A DNA stretch of 64,000 nt from Niebla homalea. Taxonomy: Eukaryota; Ascomycota; Lecanoromycetes; Lecanorales; Ramalinaceae. The notes under the pieces are model-generated. The model saw only the letters and a list, made by a program, of their open reading frames with translations. It had not been told where the DNA came from and did not search any database. Positions 57,170-64,000 of this stretch are shown here, piece after piece (the first letter of the stretch is position 1; each line of letters begins with the position of its first letter). The translations under genes were made by a program, and so were the position numbers. The stretch covers positions 799,581-863,580 of the forward strand of contig JAHGAU010000028.1 in the NCBI GenBank assembly GCA_019925105.1, read 5' to 3'.

Positions 57170-57395
57170 ATCACTTCTACCTTTACCTTACCTTTACCTT
57201 TACCTTTATCTTACCCTTTACCCTTTACCCTTTATCTTACCCTTTACCCTTTACCCTTTACCCTTTACCCTTTACCCTTTACCTTGAACCTTTTACCTTT
57301 TACCTTTACTATACCTATTACCTTTATTACTACCTTATACCTTTACTCTTACCCTTTACCTTTATTCCTTTTTTTACCTTTTATTTATATCCATT
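57170..57395 (+). repeat. TTTACC/CCTTTACC array of copy D
   Basis: Includes a clean run of CCTTTAC heptamers at 57210-57280. Same position as the arrays in copies B and C. Confidence 0.9.
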
Positions 57396-57429
57396 TATAC
57401 AATAGACTCACCTCAAGCCCTTACCAAAA

Positions 57430-60400
57430 AGGCCTTCCTTTATTTATTTAATTATAAAGTATTAATTTGCCGTAATTATAAATACGGTATAAGGATCGAC
57501 GAAATACGTAATCACCTCCGATATCAATACCCTTAACTTACCCCTTTAATAAGGGGTAAAATAATTAATTATATTAATAATAATTATTCCGGAGATATCT
57601 AAATCCCTAAGGAACCAATTACCGCTATATATTTATTACCGGTTTAATCCGGTTTTAAATATATGAATTGCCTTTATATTTATTTAATATTAAACGGTAT
57701 TAAGGCCTATTATCGTACCGATTACCCGGATATTTATAAACCCGGAAAAAAAGGTGGTTTTCAACGAAAAACTCAACCTGAATTAAATACCCAATAAACG
57801 TCCGTTAAATATTAATAGTTATTTAACGCTAGATCCAATCGTTATTTATTTAAAGTATTTAATACGGATAATAATAACGATAATAACGATTTACCTACGG
57901 ATATTCCGGCTTTTATCTATACTATTAGAATAAGGAAATTAACGGAACGGATTAAAACGGTTACCGAAAATTCGAATATAACGATTACGGAACCGGAAAA
58001 ATTCAAGGTTAATACCTAAGTTGCCCGTACCGGGTAGGCCACCCATTTATTGAATTTTAATCCAGTTATAGCCCAGTCTTAACTAAAACCACCGGTAAAA
58101 CCGACTTTAAAATCGAACGATCTAGAGCAATTATCGATTTTATTATTATATTTAATAATAAAATCGATTAAAGCTTTATTTAAGAAAACGGTTTTAATTA
58201 GTAAGCCGAATACCGTGGGCCGGAATTCACTGGAATATATAAACTATAAAGAAACCGGTAACGTTACGAATAAAAAACCATTTATAATATATATCGGTCT
58301 AAATACGATCTACTTTTATACCGAGGTTTAGCTTAATATATTTATTTATTTATGGAATATTAGGTTATTTACTTTAGGGAATTATCTAAGGTATAAATAT
58401 ATTAAATTATTTCTTACTTTATTTATTAAAGTATTAAGATTTATAAAAAATCAGTTAAAAAAGTAAGTTATCTTTATTTTTTCCCTATTATTTATTATTT
58501 ATTATTTATATTTATTTTTTAACTTATGATTTTTACCCTTTTTTTTTTTTTTTTTTTTTTTTACCTTTTTTATATTTTACTTTACCCTTTTTTTATTTTT
58601 ACTTTTATTAGTTTTATCTTTTATTTAAATATATATATTAATAACCTTTTTTTTTTAATAAATTTAACGAAGAACTTATTAATAATTTATCCGATAATAA
58701 TTTTAAGGATTTATTATATTCTTTAAATAAATTTAAGGATTTATTATTACGCTTTTTTTTAAGTTTTTTATATTAGGATTTATTTAAGGACGATTATTAA
58801 AGCCCTTTACTTAATAACTTAATAATACATAATATTAACACCGATTTTACCTGGTCCCCACCTACGAATTATATTATTAAATTAAGTAGTATTATTACCT
58901 TTTCTCGAGCCTTTATCCTTTTAAGGGTTTATACCCTTCGACCCAGTCTACCGGAACCTAAGGATTAAATTATCGACTTAAATATATTGATAAATTTATT
59001 TTCAACTTCGGATTCCGATTTACCTATTAATACTTTATTTAATAAAACTATTAAATTAATGAAAAATCACTTATTCCTTACTGATACCAATACCCTACTA
59101 CGGCCTATTAACTTCGTTTTTAAATTACGGACTTATGGATTTACCCTTAATTATAATACCACCGAGGAAGGTACTATATCCTAAGAAAATAACGAGGTTT
59201 TTTATAAAAATCTCTTATTAATTATAAATTAATACCGTTCCGTAATATTTAGATTATTGGAAACCGTTAAATCCCGGTTATTTAATAATTTATTATTTAC
59301 CGGTTAAAACGATTTACCTTCCGTGGATTTTATTACTTTTTCTGACGATATTATTAATAGTATACCGGACTGGAATTTCTTTATAGACGAACGGAATAAA
59401 TTACCTTTTAAAAATGATTTTTAACTTTATAAAAAAATTTATTAAATACCGGCCTTATAAACCCGTTTTCTTAAATTTAAAAATAATAATACTTAATGGA
59501 AACTGGATAAAGTTTATTATTTATTTAAAAAGAACCGGAAATTTAAAGAGAAGCTAATAGTTTTATTATAACTTACCTAAGGTGGTCTAGCTTAAAGCCC
59601 TAAAATCCAATTAATTCAATACCGAAATTAACTGAATTCTAAATAAAATATCTTTATTTAGAACGGCTTATTTATGTTTATTACTTTATATTATAAAGGC
59701 TTTATTATTACTGGATTAATTAAGGTTATAAACCGGTTTATACCTTATGAATTATCGGTTTTATTTATTTATTACCTTTGGCTTTATATTCCTTTAGAAA
59801 TGAATTTATCGAATTTATATTTAGAAAAATTAAATATTACCCTTTACCTTTAACCTGAACGGATTTACTTTATTAAAAACCTTAAAAAAACCGAAAAATC
59901 AAAAAAACAATAAAAACGATTAAGACATTAAACGGTAATTAATAGTAACTCGGACGAAATTCAAAAAAAGGATTTAAATTAATAAGAATTTTAAGATATC
60001 TTTTACCGTTATAATACCTGGACGTCCAATTCTTTTAGTACGGCTTTATCTAAGGAGTTCCGGTCCCGGGTAAAAGTAAATATTAAAACTTTGGCTTAGC
60101 GGTATATTATTATTGCTATTTTTCGACGTTATTACGGTAAATTCACTAATAAAGATTGGGAAAACGTTATTAATCTAAATAATAATAATAAAAAAGATGA
60201 AATTATCAATTTATAAGCCGTTTATATTAATAATATTATTAATAATATATATTCCCGGTTACTGGACGAAATACCGGGTTAAATATATACTTAACGGGAA
60301 AAATTTATGGCTTTATTTATCTGGCTTTTTTAATTCCTTTAATTCCTAAGTATTTTATTTATACCGGAAAAATTAAATTGGAAATTTAAGTTATTTATAA

Positions 60401-62340
60401 ATTCCACCAGGGAAATTTATAAAGAAAAATACCAGAGATTTCAATTTATTCGAATTTTACCGGCCTTTTAGCAATTATACGGTTAAAATCTGGAGTTTCA
60501 GGGTTTATAAAAAACCGGATTAACGGCAATTCTATCCGGAAAAAGTCCAATCGTTATTATATCTAATACTAAACGCGGAAAAAGTGTTTTTTTTATAGTT
60601 TTTATCCTTATTGCCGGCCTAAATGGACTTACCGTGGTAATATTACCCCTTATATTTTTAAGGGAGGAAATATTATTTAAGGCTTAAAATCAAGGCTTTA
60701 AATATCTAGAATAGACCTTAAAAAGCCTTAAAGATTGGGCTAATATTATATTAATCACCCCGGAAATAGCCGTTACCGAACCTTTTAATTAATTTTTAAA
60801 TCGATCAAAACGATAAGGCCGTTTAAACCATATTATTATTAATAAAGCTTATATTTTATTAAATACTACCAAGGATTTTCGGCTGAAAATTAAGGAATTA
60901 AAGTCCTTAATTAAATATAAAACGCAATTCGTTTATTTAACGGCTTCCTTATTATTAAAAAACGAAAATATTTAATTCCAGCTAACCAGTATCGATATAT
61001 CCAATATACTTTTATTACGGGAACCGACTATAAGGCTAAATATTTAATATTTAATTCAAAAATACGCTATAATAAATAATTTAAGGGATGGTTTATTATT
61101 TTTAATAAATTCAAAAAAAAGGCTTTATCCAAGTGGTTAAATCCTTATCTTTTATGGGATAATTTACCTTACGGATTAAGTCAGTAAAGTCTTGGATATA
61201 TTTAAATATTACGTAAAAATCGGGACTATAAATTAAAAACGTTAAATACTCAATAATTTCCGCAATAAAAAAGCCTTTATTTTAATAATTACTTCGGTTT
61301 TATCTATAAGACTGGATTTACCGGATATACGGGTTACTATTTACGTCAGTTTATTAAGGGATTTAAAGGCTTATAATTAAGAAAATAAACGAGCCGGCCG
61401 ATAAGGGGAAAAAAGTGAAGCTATAATCCTTTATAGCCCTCGGTTATTTCGGCCCGAAGATCCGGATATAAAGGATTACGTTGAAAACGATAAATATCGA
61501 CGGATTATACTGGACTCGGTTATAGACGGCTTTATAAACCGGAAAAAATATAAGAAAAACGAGGAAAAATATAATTTTTACTCTGGGTTTATTTAAAAGG
61601 AAAAACTTAATATTAAAATCAAAGAAGATTTATTTACGGACCTTACCGGACTTATAAATATCGATTTTACAGATTTTAAATTATAAGAATCTTATAATTC
61701 AGAATTAAAAAATCGATATTTACTGGAAAACCGGAAAAACGAAATAAATCTAGATAACCTAGAATTAACTTTATAATACTGGTCCAAAAACTATATTAAT
61801 TATAAAATATATATGAATTCGGATATACCGGTATTACTATAATATTCTTTCAATAAATATTAAAATCATAATATCCACAATATACGTCTTTTTATAAGGA
61901 CTTAGATTAACAGACTTTATTATTAGGATATAAATAAATACTCAGGATGTTTCAAATATCTTTTACCTTAGGATTTTTATACCCGGTTTAAGCCTTTATT
62001 TATAAATAAGGGTTATAGATTTACTAGAAAAAAATCCTATTTATATCGATAAAGCCTGGTCTTCGAAACCCTTTTTACCTATTTTTACCATATAAAGGAC
62101 CAGCCGATTTTTCAATTATCGATAAAATAACATTGGGAAAATATCCAATACCTATTTATTAAGGATAAAGTGGAGTTAAAGGATATTTTAACTTATAGAC
62201 GGTCAAAAAGGAGTTATAGAAATACGGAGATTAACGGGTTTATTAAGATATTATTGCATAATTTCACCTTAATTCAATTTAGAGATATAGATATCTTTTT
62301 AAGAAAAGCTTTTAAATATTTGCCTTATACCTTTTAAAAT
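57430..62340 (+). pseudogene. DUF3505 / recombinase-like / RecQ helicase protein of copy D, RIP-degraded
   Basis: Long broken frame of about 1,600 codons. DUF3505-like part (57430-58480): ICRNYKYGIRIDEIRNHL with Cys and His intact, then ITEPEKFKVNTxVARTGxATHLLNF, close to the PWLxRTGWARHL signature of OrsD-type proteins. Middle part (58660-60160): SDSDLPINTLFNKTIKLMK, RTYGFTLNYNTTEEGTIS, NGLFMFITLYYKGF, and A-stop-RYIIIAIFRRYYGKF at 60093-60143. Helicase part (60490-61690): SNTKRGKSVFF (Walker A-like), INKAYILL (DExH-like), VYLTASLLLKN, LREPTIRLNI, ENKRAGR (motif VI), IKDYVEND, then YNFYSGF, the RIP-changed form of a CxxC zinc site typical after the RecQ core. Non-functional, but domain order is readable. 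Confidence 0.7.
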
Positions 62341-62571
62341 AAAAAAAACCTTTATAATAGAATATTTAAGTTCAGATTAAAAGAAAAAACAAGTTCTTTT
62401 ATTATTTATTAATAATTATATTAAAAGGGTTAATATTAATAAATAAATAAACAAGGAATTTAAAGCTAAATAAAAAAAAAGGAAAAAGGAAATAACGATA
62501 AATAAATAATGGGTTAAATACATCAAATAAATAAATAAATGAATAAAGAAAGGAATAAGTAAAGGAAAAAA

Positions 62572-63190
62572 TAAGTAAATTATAAAACGGATAAATAAAT
62601 AGATAAATAAATAATTAATTAATTAATAAACAGGTAAATAAATATATAATCAAATAAAATCTCTTATTATAAAAGGCTAAGGATAAATAATTTATCACGA
62701 AAATACCCTTTATGAATAAATAAGAAAATAAATAAATGATTAAATAAATAAATGAGAAGATTGATTAAGAAATACATAAATAAATAAATTAATTAAGAAA
62801 TAAATTAATTAAGAAATAGATTAATAAATAAAATAATTAAAAAATGGATTAATAAATAAAATAATGAAAAAATAAATAGATTAATGAATTAAGAAATAAA
62901 TTAAGAAACAAATTAATAAAAAAGTAATAAATAAAGTAAAAAATAAAGTAAAAAATAAATTGATTATTAAATAAATAAAGTAATAAAGTAATAAAGTAAT
63001 AAAATAATAAAATAATAAAATACTAAAATAATAAAATAATAAAATAATAAAATAATAAAATAATAAAATAATAAAATAATAAAATAATAAAATAATAAAA
63101 TAATAAAATCATAAAATCATAAAATAATAAAATAATAAAATAATAAAATAATAAAATAATAAAATAATAAAGTAATAAAGTAATAAAGTA
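62572..63190. repeat. AT-rich low-complexity and AAAATAAT tandem array
   Basis: Degenerate aaataaat-type DNA, turning at about 62990 into a regular 8-bp (AAAATAAT) array that runs to about 63180 with few variants. No gene. Confidence 0.9.
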
Positions 63191-63194
63191 TTAC

Positions 63195-63430
63195 TGAATT
63201 CACCGTGTAGTTAATACCCCAAATGAATTAAGGGTATTAAGCTTGATTTATTTTTACAGGGTAAATAATCCAGGGTAAAAGTTAATTATAAAGGGTTTTT
63301 ATATTAAAATAAAAAAAGGGGGTAAAGCACTACTAATCATAGAGAAAACCGCTGCCGCAAGGGGGTTTTGGCTGGTAAAAGATAAACTATGAACGAGCGG
63401 TAGGTTTCAAGGGTGGTAGACGGCTTAATA
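63195..63430. other. Island of near-normal composition in AT-rich DNA
   Basis: Contains segments such as ATTCACCGTGTAGTTAATACCCCAAATG and CCGCTGCCGCAAGGGGGTTTTGGCTGG that keep CpA, TpG and GC-rich runs, unlike everything around it. No coding frame or known motif. A small stem AAAACC...GGTTTT lies at about 63343-63368. Confidence 0.6.
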
Positions 63431-63439
63431 AGCAGATAA

Positions 63440-63660
63440 ATAAATAAGTAAATAGGTAGATAAATTAAATAAATAAATTAAATAAATAAATTAAATAAAT
63501 AAATTAAATAAATAAATTAAATAAATAAATTAAATAAATAAATTAAATAAATAAAAAAAATAAATAAAATAAATAAATAAATAAAATAAATAAATAAATG
63601 AAATAAATAAATGAATAAAAAAAATAAATAAATAAATAAATAAAATAAGAAGTGAATTAA
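63440..63660. repeat. 13-bp AAATTAAATAAAT tandem array
   Basis: Regular 13-bp spacing of TT within A-rich units from about 63460 to 63555, degrading into aaataaat to about 63660. Confidence 0.85.
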
Positions 63661-63830
63661 ATAAATAAATTAATTTAAATAAAGTGAATAATTTAATAAA
63701 TTAATTTAAATAAAAAATTTAAGATAACTTATGTTTTTATATTATTTTTCTAGGTTTTTTACTCGTAATAATACGTATTATATATTTTTACCTTAATCGT
63801 AAATTAAAGTAGTAATTTAAAAGCGGGTTA

Positions 63831-63847
63831 TTAGGGTTAAACCCTAA
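63831..63847. repeat. Inverted telomere-type motif TTAGGGTTAAACCCTAA
   Basis: Two TTAGGG units head to head around one base. TTAGGG is the usual telomere repeat of filamentous ascomycetes. It is a single pair, not an array. Confidence 0.6.
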
Positions 63848-64000
63848 TATTTAAGCAGGATATAAGGGTTATATAAAGAATTATAAGGTAATTATAAGGG
63901 GTATTATAAGGGGTTATAATGAATTATAGGGGGGTTATAATGAATTATAGGGGGGGTTTAAGGGGTTTATAAAGGTTATTATAAGGGGTTTATAAGGGTT
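63848..64000. other. G-rich degenerate repeats at the right edge
   Basis: Irregular units of TTATAAGGGG, GAATTATAGGGGG and GGTTTATAAGGGTT. G-rich on the + strand, as expected approaching a right-hand chromosome end, but no true TTAGGG array is reached. Confidence 0.5.

Larger units (their letters stand above)
55424..62571 (+). mobile_element. Element copy D, the longest uninterrupted copy
   Basis: Begins CTACCATCTAGT at 55424, a two-base variant of the family terminus, and shares its tail AATAAGTAAAGGAAAAAA with copy B, ending about 62571; about 7.15 kb. It has hairpins, leader, pyrimidine array (57170-57395) and a complete, RIP-degraded long ORF. A second partial leader-like block with TTTCCCGGCGCTAAAAT lies at about 56365-56530, so this copy has an internal duplication or an older nested fragment. 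Sequence from the DUF3505-like region onward is very close to copy B. Confidence 0.75.

Noticed and set aside
58526..58726. 66-codon Phe/Ile/Tyr-rich open frame
   Set aside because: Product of a T-rich run in AT-biased DNA; its position falls in the spacer between DUF3505-like and middle regions.
58987..59184. 65-codon open frame MINLFSTSDSDLPIN...
   Set aside because: Not a separate gene: it is an uninterrupted piece of copy D's long ORF and has the same text as copy B around 47830-48027.
35074..62571. Helitron interpretation of the A-D family
   Set aside because: Terminal hairpins and a helicase fit loosely, but no Rep/HUH motif, no 5' TC start and no CTRR 3' end with hairpin were found; the helicase is RecQ-type, not Pif1-type.
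35074..62571. Starship interpretation
   Set aside because: No DUF3435 captain gene at the 5' end and no cargo; the recombinase-like motifs lie within a DUF3505-RecQ protein.

Overview
The window looks like a filamentous ascomycete (Pezizomycotina). Genes carry many short introns of about 48-180 nt with GTRNGT/YAG borders. The families are typical of the group: RTA1, Zn2Cys6 regulator, GH71 alpha-1,3-glucanase, pisatin-demethylase-like P450, HET, rhodopsin-domain membrane protein, Rds1-type ferritin-like protein. I cannot place it more finely; Eurotiomycetes is a guess. The right half shows extreme CpA/TpG loss and TpA gain, the mark of repeat-induced point mutation (RIP).

Region 1 (1-19.6 kb) is ordinary gene-bearing DNA of normal composition. 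It holds a secreted unknown protein cut by the left edge, a membrane-anchored fucose-lectin-like propeller, a frameshifted methyltransferase, a SnoaL-like gene with one extra base, an RTA1 membrane protein, a Zn2Cys6 regulator, a nine-exon GH71 glucanase, a five-exon P450, a YciI-like protein and an alpha/beta hydrolase. No polyketide or peptide synthase backbone is present, so I do not call a metabolite cluster.

Region 2 (19.6-35.06 kb) is a gene-poor decay zone. It has remnants of Ras-like, HET and MYND proteins, but also four intact genes: a small secreted 8-cysteine protein, a rhodopsin-domain membrane protein (nine exons), a GPI-type Rds1-like protein and a secreted 12-cysteine protein. 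The ATG of the last lies about 20 bp from the first mobile element.

Region 3 (35.07-64 kb) is RIP-mutated, very AT-rich DNA made of four same-orientation copies (A-D) of one mobile element family. Each starts with CTATCACCTAGT (CTACCATCTAGT in D), then a pair of hairpins, a conserved leader and a short ORF. Copies B, C and D continue with a TTTACC-rich array and a long broken ORF. That ORF reads as an N-terminal DUF3505 (OrsD-like) zinc-finger domain, a middle domain with tyrosine-recombinase-like motifs, and (B and D) a C-terminal RecQ-type helicase. Copy B is split by a Ty3/Gypsy retrotransposon with 333-bp LTRs and a 5-bp target duplication. After copy D come AT-rich tandem repeats, a small island of normal composition and, near the right edge, an inverted TTAGGG-type motif and G-rich DNA, suggesting a subtelomere.

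The most interesting item is the A-D family: a DUF3505 / recombinase-like / RecQ element whose 5' hairpin arms differ from copy to copy but match within a copy.
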